This document shows, one piece after another, positions 1-5,987 of a DNA stretch of 6,591 bases; positions within the stretch are counted from its first letter, which is position 1, and each line of letters opens with the position of its first letter. The notes below the pieces were generated by a model. That model did no database searches, was not told the DNA's origin, and worked only from the letters and a program-made list of their open reading frames with translations. Origin of the DNA: Candidatus Peregrinibacteria bacterium (GTDB lineage Bacteria > Patescibacteriota > Gracilibacteria > UM-FILTER-43-11); contig JAFGNE010000053.1 in the NCBI GenBank assembly GCA_016927155.1, forward strand, positions 1-6,591, given 5' to 3'. Position numbers and translations under genes: made by a program.

Positions 1-1306
1 CACTTACGCGCTCGCCCTCAGGCGCGGCGATACGGCTGCCACGACGGTTGCCGATATCGAGGCGCAGTTTTTCACGCAGGACGGCAATCCGTATACGCCC
101 CGCAATTATGATTTTGGTTACCATGGGCTTGTGCGCTACCGGGAAGCACTGGCCAATTCCTATAATATCGCGGCCGTGAAAGTATTGGAAAAAGTGGGCG
201 TGGAATCACTGCTCCGTTTCCTGCAGGAAACGGGGCTGACCACGCTCGATAAACCACCGGAACATTATGGCCTGGCCCTTACTTTGGGCGACGCGGAAGT
301 GAAACTTCTGGAGCTTGCGCAGGCTTACGGCATGCTGGCGCGCGGCGGCGTCACCATGCCCATTGCCAACCGGTTGGACGAACCGGCCTTAAAAGGAAAA
401 AAGGTTTTGGATGAAAAAATCGCGTGGCTGATCACCGATATTTTAAGCGATAACGCGGCGCGCGTGGCCGAGTTCGGCGAAAACAGCGCGCTCACTTTCG
501 ACTTTCCCGTTGCCGCCAAAACCGGCACCACAAGGAATTCGCGCGATAACTGGACAATCGGTTTTACTTCACGGCGTGTGGTAGGCGTATGGGTGGGCAA
601 CGCCGATAATTCACCGATGAAAAATACCTCGGGCATTACCGGTGCCGGCCCCATTTTCCATGATGTGATGATAGCCGCCATGGGTAACCTGCCTCGCCTG
701 CCTTTTGCGCGACCGGACGGATTCGTTAAAAAGGAAATTTGCTCGCTTTCCGGCATGTTGCCTACGCCGTATTGCCCGGCCAAGACATTGGAATGGTTCA
801 TCCGTGGCACCGAGCCAAAAAATCCGGATACGATTTGGACACCGATAAAAACCGATAGGCGCAACAGTCTCATCGCCGGCGGACTTTGCCCCGCGGAATG
901 GATTGAAGAAAAAGTTTTCGCCGTTTTTCCTCCGGAATTGAGGAAATGGTCGCGCGAGAACGGCTGGCCCGTACCGCCGCAAACCTATTCGCCCCTTTGC
1001 CCCGAAAAATCCGAAGCGCCCCCGCGGGAACATTGGCTCATCATCCGAAAACCCCAGCCTTACGAAAACTACCAATTAGACCCGCTTATCCCCGACGAAA
1101 ATGAAAAAATCATTTTCGAAGCCGAAGCGGATGAAAGCGCGCAAACCGTGGAATGGTTAGTGGACGGGGAAAAAGCAGGTATTGGCAAAGCGCCCAACTT
1201 CCGTTACGAATGGCAGCCTCAGGCGGGTCATTTCGAGATCATGGCGAAAACCCCCGGCGCCGAAGAGAAGGTGAAAATTGAAGTTGTGTTGACAAAAATT
1301 GATTAA
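1..1306 (+). CDS. pbpC: Penicillin-binding protein 1C, C-terminal part (5' end outside window)
   Basis: This is the C-terminal part of a class A penicillin-binding protein of the PBP1C type, which cross-links peptidoglycan outside the cytoplasmic membrane. The frame is open from base 2 to the left edge, so the glycosyltransferase domain and the catalytic SxxK serine lie outside. The first visible residues (TYALALRRG) normally follow SxxK directly, so that serine should be only a few codons upstream. Seen here are the second transpeptidase motif SYN (bases 158-166, in LANSYNIAAV) and the third motif KTGTT (from base 518, followed by RNSRDNWTIGFT). Next comes the Cys-containing linker typical of PBP1C (ICSLSG...PYCP). 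The last 85 or so residues, from about base 1040, match the BiPBP_C domain, with the typical PYENYQLDP and VEWLVDGEKAG stretches. The gene ends in TAA at 1304-1306, intact at this end. An internal GTG at 131 is not the start. The family call is firm; the 1C subtype rests on the C-terminal domain. Confidence 0.93.
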   Translation, partial: TYALALRRGDTAATTVADIEAQFFTQDGNPYTPRNYDFGYHGLVRYREALANSYNIAAVKVLEKVGVESLLRFLQETGLTTLDKPPEHYGLALTLGDAEVKLLELAQAYGMLARGGVTMPIANRLDEPALKGKKVLDEKIAWLITDILSDNAARVAEFGENSALTFDFPVAAKTGTTRNSRDNWTIGFTSRRVVGVWVGNADNSPMKNTSGITGAGPIFHDVMIAAMGNLPRLPFARPDGFVKKEICSLSGMLPTPYCPAKTLEWFIRGTEPKNPDTIWTPIKTDRRNSLIAGGLCPAEWIEEKVFAVFPPELRKWSRENGWPVPPQTYSPLCPEKSEAPPREHWLIIRKPQPYENYQLDPLIPDENEKIIFEAEADESAQTVEWLVDGEKAGIGKAPNFRYEWQPQAGHFEIMAKTPGAEEKVKIEVVLTKID

Positions 1307-1316
1307 TGCGTAAAAT
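1289..1316 (+). promoter_or_regulatory. Near-consensus sigma70 promoter for the small ORF
   Basis: TTGACA (1289-1294) is a perfect -35 box. It is followed 16 bases later by TAAAAT (1311-1316), which matches five of six positions of the -10 consensus. The -35 box lies inside the last codons of pbpC and the -10 just after its stop, so it would start a new transcript near 1323, about 70 bases before the small ORF. This is the best promoter match I see in the window. It is inferred from sequence only. Confidence 0.7.
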
Positions 1317-1331
1317 ATTTCCAGTTTGATT

Positions 1332-1364
1332 AGGCTTCGTCTGGAATTAGCCAGGCGGCGGCCT
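1332..1364 (+). other. Hairpin in the leader of the small ORF
   Basis: GTCTGG (1339-1344) can pair with CCAGGC (1351-1356) across the loop AATTAG, giving six pairs including one G-U. An outer AGGC (1332-1335) can pair with GCCT (1361-1364). The element would lie just inside the predicted 5' end of the transcript and leaves the ribosome binding site (1380-1384) free. It may stabilise the mRNA. No known riboswitch was recognised. Confidence 0.4.
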
Positions 1365-1379
1365 TCAGCAATTAGATAT

Positions 1380-1384
1380 GGAGG
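1380..1384 (+). promoter_or_regulatory. Strong ribosome binding site (GGAGG)
   Basis: GGAGG ends eight bases before the ATG at 1393. It is the only strong Shine-Dalgarno match found before any start in the window and fixes the start of the small ORF. The other genes here have weak or no such site. Confidence 0.75.
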
Positions 1385-1392
1385 AATAACTC

Positions 1393-1617
1393 ATGTCAAA
1401 AATCGCAGATTGTTTCGGTCAAATTGGCGATGAAAATGTGACCAAGACATTCATTGCCAAAGTCGCAGAAAGGCACGAACAGCTTTTGAATGCCGGGAAA
1501 AAATTACCGGTTCACGAAGTGGTCCGCCTTGAAAGCCATCCTGTGGCAATTCCCGTTTCCTTCGAGAAAAAACGGGCATACGACACCGGGACAGGCCAAA
1601 CCATCCCTCTGAAATAA
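1393..1617 (+). CDS. Small protein of unknown function, 74 residues
   Basis: I do not recognise a family. The protein is soluble-looking, with no signal peptide or membrane segment. Its N-terminal half (about residues 14-35, through TKTFIAKVAERHEQLL) looks helical. The second half (about 40-72) is rich in Val, Pro and beta-formers and ends in a Gly/Thr-rich tail (TGTGQTIPLK). There is one Cys (residue 7), so no metal-binding Cys cluster. The evidence that it is a real gene is strong: a near-consensus promoter at 1289-1316, GGAGG at ideal spacing before the ATG, codon use like that of its neighbours, and a perfect hairpin 18 bases after the TAA. It therefore seems to be a single-gene, probably well-expressed transcript between pbpC and the convergent cofE. 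A small regulatory or nucleic-acid-associated protein is possible, but nothing in the sequence proves it. Confidence 0.75.
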   Translation: MSKIADCFGQIGDENVTKTFIAKVAERHEQLLNAGKKLPVHEVVRLESHPVAIPVSFEKKRAYDTGTGQTIPLK

Positions 1618-1635
1618 CTCCCTCCACATCCATTC

Positions 1636-1657
1636 GGGGCGCCACTCGTGGCGCCCC
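1636..1657 (+). terminator. GC-rich hairpin between convergent genes
   Basis: GGGGCGCCAC (1636-1645) and GTGGCGCCCC (1648-1657) are perfect inverse complements. In practice this is a nine-pair stem with a CTCG tetraloop. It lies 18 bases after the small ORF stop and 5 bases beyond the cofE stop, so it can serve transcripts from both sides. The bases that follow (TTCACTTAACTC) are only weakly T-rich, and there is no T-run on the other strand. Termination is therefore likely but not of the textbook kind; the hairpin could also protect 3' ends. Confidence 0.65.
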
Positions 1658-1662
1658 TTCAC

Positions 1663-2382
1663 TTAACTCAATTTCCCCGTATACAGGCTTCTAAAAATGC
1701 ACCGCTTGGGCGAAATAAAGTAATCGGCCGAACTCGCGGGTTTTTCGGTAAACTTGATATCAAATCCGCGGACAATAACGAAAGGGATCCGGGCGTCCGT
1801 CTCCCCCATCAGCAGATTGGCGGCGGAGGCCAAATCATCAGCCGCGTTGATTTGGGTATACCGCATCTTTTTGCCGAACAGGTCTTTCTTTCCACGAACG
1901 CTGAACACTCCCTCAAAACCTGCCCAGCCGATGGCGATGCCGGAAACTCCCGCACGCAGCGGCTGGCAATGAGAATCGGTTAAGACAACCCCTAAACGCT
2001 TTAATCCGAATTTCTTTTTAAGCTTCTCTCTTATCGCGCGCGCCGATTTAAAAGGGTCTTTCGGCCAAAGCACCGCGTATCCTTTTGGCGTATTGCTCCT
2101 GTCTATCCCCGCGTTAGGGATCAGGATTTTATTTTTTAGGGCAATCACCATATCGCCCTCATCCAAAAGGGCGTCCGATTCGCGCCGCACTAAATCGCGG
2201 AAAATTTTCTCGTTTGCCACATAAACCAAACGCCCCTCCGCGTAAGCGACGGCTTTGGAGGCGACGGCAAGCACGTCTTTTTCTTTAAGCTCCAGGCTTT
2301 TTGCCTTAAGCGCGCTTAAGACGGCGGCGGACAGGTCGCTTTCCGGTTTTAACAGCTTTGATTTGAGCGGGATGAGTTCCAT
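1663..2382 (-). CDS. cofE: CofE-like coenzyme F420-0:L-glutamate ligase family protein
   Basis: The 239-residue protein matches the CofE/F420_ligase fold. In characterised members this enzyme adds glutamate by gamma-linkage to F420-0 using GTP. Seen here: the N-terminus MELIPLKSKLLKPESDL, DVLAVASKAVAYAEGR (36-51), PNAGIDRSN (89-97), and the core VLTDSHCQPLRAGVSGIAIG (133-152) followed by GFEG. RGKKDLFGK and DDLASAANLLMGE (182-194) come next; the last is the typical helix of the family. The length fits the single-domain archaeal type; the nitroreductase-like C-terminal domain of FbiB is absent. The open frame continues 29 codons upstream to 2469, but those residues are unlike the family and lie within the preceding gene, so the ATG at 2382 is chosen. 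No clear Shine-Dalgarno precedes it; translation may be coupled to the upstream gene, with which it overlaps by 77 bases. The family is certain, but the substrate is not: no other F420 gene is visible. Confidence 0.88.
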   Translation of the reverse strand: MELIPLKSKLLKPESDLSAAVLSALKAKSLELKEKDVLAVASKAVAYAEGRLVYVANEKIFRDLVRRESDALLDEGDMVIALKNKILIPNAGIDRSNTPKGYAVLWPKDPFKSARAIREKLKKKFGLKRLGVVLTDSHCQPLRAGVSGIAIGWAGFEGVFSVRGKKDLFGKKMRYTQINAADDLASAANLLMGETDARIPFVIVRGFDIKFTEKPASSADYFISPKRCIFRSLYTGKLS

Positions 2383-3595
2383 GGGTTTGTAAAATAACAA
2401 TGACGGCGACAGTGAGCCAAAAAACCATAGCCAAATCGTTCTTCCAGAAAGGCGTGTCGAAAAACCCATGGATCAAAATCCCCCAAAAAGGAATCAGGGC
2501 GTATGTAAAATGGCGGTGAGCCAGCGCGATGAGGGCAAAAAGCGCCAAAAGGCCCAACAGGCCCGCATTCAGCCAAAAGGCAAGAAAAATATTGTGCGGA
2601 TGGGGTATATTCCATTCCATGGGCACATGGCCAAGATTTTCACGGCCACGCGTTTGGTACTCAGCCTGGAAAAGCCCGGGGCCGATGCCGGCCAAAGGGT
2701 TTTCGCGGATAAGCCCATAAGCCACTTCATAAATTTCCAGCCGCACCGAAGTGCTGGAACGGTTTTGCCAGTCAAGCGCCTGTCGGAATTTGGGCGTATG
2801 CCATTGGGTGGCCAGAATGATGACAAAGGTCAGCGCCATAACGAACAGGGCGATAAGTCCGCTCCTTGTGGCAAAAAGCCTCCGCCCCATCAGCCGGAGA
2901 AAACCAAGGAAAAGCGCGCCGAAAACCGCGATGATGGCCGCGTACGACTGGGTGAAAAAGAGGGCGTGGCCCATAATGGCAAGCGCGGAAAGATCGAAAT
3001 AATCATAAAACCGTAAAACGGCGGGCCGCCGCAAAATGAGCATGACGGAAAAAAGCAAGGGTGGCACCAGGTAAAGCGAAAGGTAATTGGCCGATTCGAA
3101 AAACCCGCTCAAGCGCAAATCATACGTTATTCCATTGTTAAACAGCGCGAAAGCATACGCGGCTAAAGCCACGATGGAGCCGGCATAAACAAAAAGCCGG
3201 ATAAAGAAATCCGTTTCTTTTTTAGATTGGATCGTTTGGGTCACTACCGCGAAATAAAGGAGGGGGGCCACAATCCACCCCTTCCAGACGCCCAAGGCGA
3301 CGCGCTGGGCGTCCAGGAGCTCGCCGCTGGGAAGTGAAATGGAATGGGGGGCGATCAGCACACCAAGGGTAGCGCCCAAAAAAAGCAGGAACGCCGACAG
3401 CCAAAAATAAGACAAAGGGCGTTTCCAGGCCATCGGGCCGGAAAAAACCCATAAAACAAAAAGCGTGTAACAAAAAACCTCAAGCACGGTAAACGGGATG
3501 CCAAGAACCTGGAATTTCAGCAGGAAAAACGGGAAAACAAAAGGCGACAAAAAAACCAGGGCCCGAACAATGTTTTTTAAGGGGGATAGGGTCAT
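2306..3595 (-). CDS. O-antigen ligase-like (Wzy_C/WaaL family) membrane protein
   Basis: This is a 429-residue polytopic membrane protein with about ten to twelve hydrophobic segments, beginning at residues 10-27 and 30-52 and ending at about 386-403. The family (PF04932) moves or polymerises lipid-linked glycans at the outer face of the cytoplasmic membrane. The diagnostic part is the large loop: R285 in STSVRLEIYE, then ENPLAGIGPGLF (298-309), then PHPHNIFL (331-338) with the conserved histidines, leading into AFWLNAGLLGLL. A second conserved stretch HGFFDTPFWKNDL follows (376-388). The last 17 residues carry nine Lys/Arg, consistent with a cytoplasmic tail. The ATG at 3595 directly follows the TAG of hpf with no gap. 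The sequence cannot say whether it is a ligase, a polymerase or a protein glycosyltransferase; a classical LPS role is doubtful if the host is a CPR bacterium. Confidence 0.88.
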   Translation of the reverse strand: MTLSPLKNIVRALVFLSPFVFPFFLLKFQVLGIPFTVLEVFCYTLFVLWVFSGPMAWKRPLSYFWLSAFLLFLGATLGVLIAPHSISLPSGELLDAQRVALGVWKGWIVAPLLYFAVVTQTIQSKKETDFFIRLFVYAGSIVALAAYAFALFNNGITYDLRLSGFFESANYLSLYLVPPLLFSVMLILRRPAVLRFYDYFDLSALAIMGHALFFTQSYAAIIAVFGALFLGFLRLMGRRLFATRSGLIALFVMALTFVIILATQWHTPKFRQALDWQNRSSTSVRLEIYEVAYGLIRENPLAGIGPGLFQAEYQTRGRENLGHVPMEWNIPHPHNIFLAFWLNAGLLGLLALFALIALAHRHFTYALIPFWGILIHGFFDTPFWKNDLAMVFWLTVAVIVILQTHGTHPAQIKAVKTGKRPVRRRLKRA

Positions 3596-3922
3596 CTATT
3601 TCCGCTGTTCAAGGTGATGGAGTTTGGATTTATAATGTTCGATCTGTCCCTTTATTTTGTCGATAACGTCATCAACGGCATTTTCCAAAGTATCCTGGCG
3701 CGTTTCGGCGCGAAGTTTCCCCCGGGGCACGAAAGCGGTAACTTCACAGGCGTAACGGAAGCGCGGCTGGCCGGTGCGCTCATAATGCAAATTCACTTTT
3801 ATCTCGCTGGCCTCATCGGAAAGGCGATCCGCCAACCGGATCAATTTTTCAAACTTGCTGTAAATCTGTGTTTCCTGCTTCTTGTTAAGGGAAAGGTTTT
3901 CTGTATGGATGTTAATCTGCAT
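3596..3922 (-). CDS. hpf: Short-form ribosome hibernation promoting factor (HPF/RaiA)
   Basis: The 108-residue protein matches the sigma54-modulation/S30EA family, which binds the 30S decoding region and inactivates ribosomes in slow growth. Seen: MQINIHTENLSL (first strand), helix QETQIYSKFEKLIRLADRL, strand EIKVNLHYERTG, strand RYACEVTAFVPRGKLRAE, and the second helix DTLENAVDDVIDKIKGQIEHYKSKL, the beta-alpha-beta-beta-beta-alpha order of the family. It is a short form, because the dimerising C-terminal domain of long HPF is absent. The frame is open further upstream, with an ATG at 3949 and a TTG at 3976. The family N-terminus begins at the ATG at 3922, so that start is chosen; no start has a good Shine-Dalgarno, so the longer form remains possible. 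It is the first gene of the three-gene minus-strand cluster and ends one base before the next ATG. Confidence 0.9.
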   Translation of the reverse strand: MQINIHTENLSLNKKQETQIYSKFEKLIRLADRLSDEASEIKVNLHYERTGQPRFRYACEVTAFVPRGKLRAETRQDTLENAVDDVIDKIKGQIEHYKSKLHHLEQRK

Positions 3923-3952
3923 GGGTTTTGGATTAAAGAACAGGCTCATTAT

Positions 3953-4003
3953 GGCAAGGGACAACGACTTGGGCAAGGTTTTCCCTCACGCTTGCGCTTG
4001 CCC
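3953..4003 (-). repeat. Inverted repeats able to form alternative hairpins in the hpf leader
   Basis: On the plus strand GGGCAAG (3971-3977) is a perfect inverse complement of CTTGCCC (3997-4003), giving a seven-pair stem with a 19-base loop. A second copy, GGCAAGG (3953-3959), repeats GGCAAGG at 3972-3978, so the same CTTGCC arm could pair with either copy. In the hpf transcript the stem would lie between the likely start site and the hpf start codon. No T-run follows, so it does not look like a terminator. A control role is inference. Confidence 0.45.
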
Positions 4004-4027
4004 TGGCGCTTTAAGTGGTGGTAAATT
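3998..4027 (+). promoter_or_regulatory. Weak candidate promoter for the 628-residue protein gene
   Basis: TTGCCC (3998-4003) and TAAATT (4022-4027) are separated by 18 bases, each matching four of six consensus positions. TATAAC at 4029-4034 is an alternative -10 without a -35 partner. Some promoter is expected here because the upstream gene is divergent, but the exact site is uncertain. The -35 box coincides with one arm of the inverted repeat. Confidence 0.25.
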
Positions 4028-4030
4028 ATA
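4025..4030 (-). promoter_or_regulatory. Candidate -10 box for the hpf operon
   Basis: The minus strand reads a perfect TATAAT here, within an AT-rich stretch between divergent genes. At a spacing of 17 the -35 position reads TTTTTC, a poor match, so either an activator or another sigma factor is used or the site is fortuitous. If real, the transcript would start near 4018, leaving a leader of about 95 bases that contains the inverted repeats. Confidence 0.4.
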
Positions 4031-4054
4031 TAACGATACCTAATAAAGAAAAAA

Positions 4055-5941
4055 ATGTCTTTTAAAATTATTGCGGACACGTTTTCCGTTTCACGCGATT
4101 CCGACCATTTCATCTTACTCAAAACCCTCAAAAAACCGAGGACGGAGGACCAGGTCTGGCTCGCAATAGAGATTGTGGATAACGCCAAATACGCTCGCGC
4201 CACAGCCCAAAGCATCATCGATACGATGGAAGGGGTATTTTTTGAGAATGCGAACGAAGACGCTTACGAGCGCTTTGAAAACGCCCTCAAGGAAATTAAC
4301 CTGATCATCAGAAATATTCAGGAGAAAAAAGGGGTAAAGACGATCGGATCCGTTAGCGCCATCATCGGGGTGCTTTCCGGAGAGACGCTCCATATCACGC
4401 AATCCAAAAATGCCGAAGCCTATCTCATCCGCAAAGGCAAACTTTCCATGATCAGCGAGGGGCTTACCGGCAAATCGGAAGACCTTTTTGTGAATATTGC
4501 CAGCGGTGAACTCCTACCGGAAGACAAAGTGATTTTCGCCACTTCCCGGCTCCTCAGGCTGGCCACGCAATCCCAAATCGTCCAGATCATGCAGGACGGC
4601 GTGACTGAAGCATTGGATTCGGTGCGCGACCTTGTGCTTTCAGACCAGGAGCTTTCTGTCGGGGTCACCTGCCTGCATGTAAAACTCCCGGCGCGCGGCA
4701 CCTTGCCCGCGGCGGCTACCGCCACAACATTCGGCCATTACCTTGAAGCGCTGGAACAAGGGTGGAAAAAGGCCGCGTCTCTCATCGGCTGGCAAAAAAT
4801 AGCGGATTCCATTTCCAAAAAAACAGGGATCAAGCTGAAAACGAAAGGGCTGAACCGGAATAAAATCCTGTTGGCTATCCTGGGTGCCATATTGCTGCTC
4901 ATCTTAAGCGTCACTTTCCTGATGAACAGTTCGCGGGACGGCGCGCTCAGGGATGAATACCGCCTGAGGATCGAGGCAATGAATCAGGACCTCCACACCG
5001 CCAACACCAAAGGCTATGCCAATGAAAAAGAAACGGCTAACGCCATTTTGGATAAAGTCGAAAAAGAGGCGCGAGACATCCTGGGTACCAATTTTTTCCG
5101 CGCGGAAGCGCTCACGCTCCTGGAAAAAGTCCAGCAAACGCGTGACAGCATCAACAACACCATGCGGCTGGCCGAAGTAAAACCTTACGCGGATCTTTCG
5201 GCAAAAAAGGAAAAAGCGGAAGCGCTTGGGTTTGTCAGCCTGGATGACAATTTTTATGTCTACGAATACAACACTCTTTTTCAGGTAATCCTCAGCCAGG
5301 TGCTGGACCCCAAACCCATTGATGAAACGGAAGTGGTGGTCCGGGCCGCGCCCATGGAGGATTTTGACCTTATCGCTTTTCTCACGCAATCGGGCAGGAT
5401 CATCGAATATGACAACGGCCAATTCCGTTCCGCCAATACCGAAGACGCCAATTGGCAGCCGGCGGTGGATATGGCCGCTTACGGGAAATACCTTTACCTG
5501 CTGAGCCCCGCAAAAAACCAGATCTTCAAATACACCCGCCTGCGCGCCAGCTACAGTGCCGCCGCCGGATACAACGAAGACGCTGACCTGGCGGAAGCCA
5601 TTTCAATGGCTATTGACGGCGACATTTACGTGCTCAAAAAAGGCGGTGAAATCGTGAAGATTTACAAATCCAAAAAACAGCCTTTCACGGTGGAAGACAT
5701 GGCCGCCGATATTTCCGAAGCCACCAAAATCTTCACTTCAATCGAAACCAAGGGCTTGTACATCCTTGATCCTGTGAACAAAAAGGTGATCATTGTGGAC
5801 AAAGACGTGAACGGCGTGCCGAGGTACCGGAAGCAAGTGGTGTTCGAAAACCTGGAAGACGTCCAAAGCCTGCATGTGGACAAAGCGGAAGACAAGCTTT
5901 ATCTCCTCACCAAAAAGGCGATTTACCAGATTGACATCTAA
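4055..5941 (+). CDS. Membrane protein: degenerate PP2C-like domain, one TM helix, propeller-like C-terminus
   Basis: The 628-residue protein has three visible parts. Residues 1-211 follow the order of a PP2C-type phosphatase: WLAIEIVDN (35-43), GSVSAIIGVLSG (98-109), NAEAYLIRKGKL (119-130), KVIFATSRL (158-166) and SVGVTCLHVKL (201-211). The metal-binding acids are missing at all four usual sites: the DG, GD, TDG and DN positions read EI, KN, TSR and QE. It is therefore probably not an active phosphatase. Residues 270-290 form one strong membrane helix, preceded by a Lys-rich stretch, which puts the N-domain in the cytoplasm. Residues 295-390 are charged and helical, possibly coiled coil. From about 395 to 628 there are repeated strand units (LIAFLTQSGRIIEYD, YLYLLSPAKNQIFKY, DIYVLKKGGEIVKIY, GLYILDPVNKKVIIVD, KLYLLTKKAIYQID) as in beta-propellers. 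The ATG at 4055 is preceded only by an A-rich stretch. The function is unknown; a signal-relay or scaffold role is inferred. Confidence 0.8.
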   Translation: MSFKIIADTFSVSRDSDHFILLKTLKKPRTEDQVWLAIEIVDNAKYARATAQSIIDTMEGVFFENANEDAYERFENALKEINLIIRNIQEKKGVKTIGSVSAIIGVLSGETLHITQSKNAEAYLIRKGKLSMISEGLTGKSEDLFVNIASGELLPEDKVIFATSRLLRLATQSQIVQIMQDGVTEALDSVRDLVLSDQELSVGVTCLHVKLPARGTLPAAATATTFGHYLEALEQGWKKAASLIGWQKIADSISKKTGIKLKTKGLNRNKILLAILGAILLLILSVTFLMNSSRDGALRDEYRLRIEAMNQDLHTANTKGYANEKETANAILDKVEKEARDILGTNFFRAEALTLLEKVQQTRDSINNTMRLAEVKPYADLSAKKEKAEALGFVSLDDNFYVYEYNTLFQVILSQVLDPKPIDETEVVVRAAPMEDFDLIAFLTQSGRIIEYDNGQFRSANTEDANWQPAVDMAAYGKYLYLLSPAKNQIFKYTRLRASYSAAAGYNEDADLAEAISMAIDGDIYVLKKGGEIVKIYKSKKQPFTVEDMAADISEATKIFTSIETKGLYILDPVNKKVIIVDKDVNGVPRYRKQVVFENLEDVQSLHVDKAEDKLYLLTKKAIYQIDI

Positions 5942-5946
5942 AAAGT

Positions 5947-5960
5947 GTAACGTGTAACGT
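5947..5960 (+). repeat. Tandem seven-base repeat GTAACGT x2
   Basis: GTAACGT occurs twice without a gap in the 46-base spacer between the 628-residue gene and ribB. It is too short to assign a role and could be chance, although it could form a small direct-repeat protein-binding site upstream of ribB. Confidence 0.3.
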
Positions 5961-5987
5961 CCTTATTCTACTGACGCGCTTCGTTCC

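Noticed and set aside
325..1075. Two long minus-strand frames (182 and 154 residues)
   Set aside because: Both are antisense to the pbpC transpeptidase and C-terminal domains, show no family features and overlap each other.
2383..2469. 29-residue N-terminal extension of the CofE-like protein
   Set aside because: The added residues do not resemble the family, the conserved N-terminus begins at the ATG at 2382, and the extension would lengthen the overlap with the upstream gene.
2468..3016. A 182-residue plus-strand frame
   Set aside because: It is antisense to the O-antigen-ligase-like gene; the Lys/Gly/Pro-rich low-complexity product mirrors the hydrophobic codons of the real gene.
3923..3976. 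18-residue N-terminal extension of HPF (TTG at 3976 or ATG at 3949)
   Set aside because: The family begins at the first strand (MQINIHTENL), and the extension overlaps the likely structured leader; it is not fully excluded, because no start has a clear ribosome binding site.
4055..4687. Active PP2C protein phosphatase
   Set aside because: The metal-binding Asp residues at the DG, GD, TDG and DN positions are all replaced, so catalytic activity of the known type is not expected.
4904..5422. A 172-residue minus-strand frame
   Set aside because: It is antisense to the stalk and first repeats of the 628-residue protein and has no recognisable motif or start signals.
5942..5987. FMN riboswitch or separate promoter before ribB
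   Set aside because: The spacer is only 46 bases and has neither the conserved FMN-element segments nor a credible -35/-10 pair.
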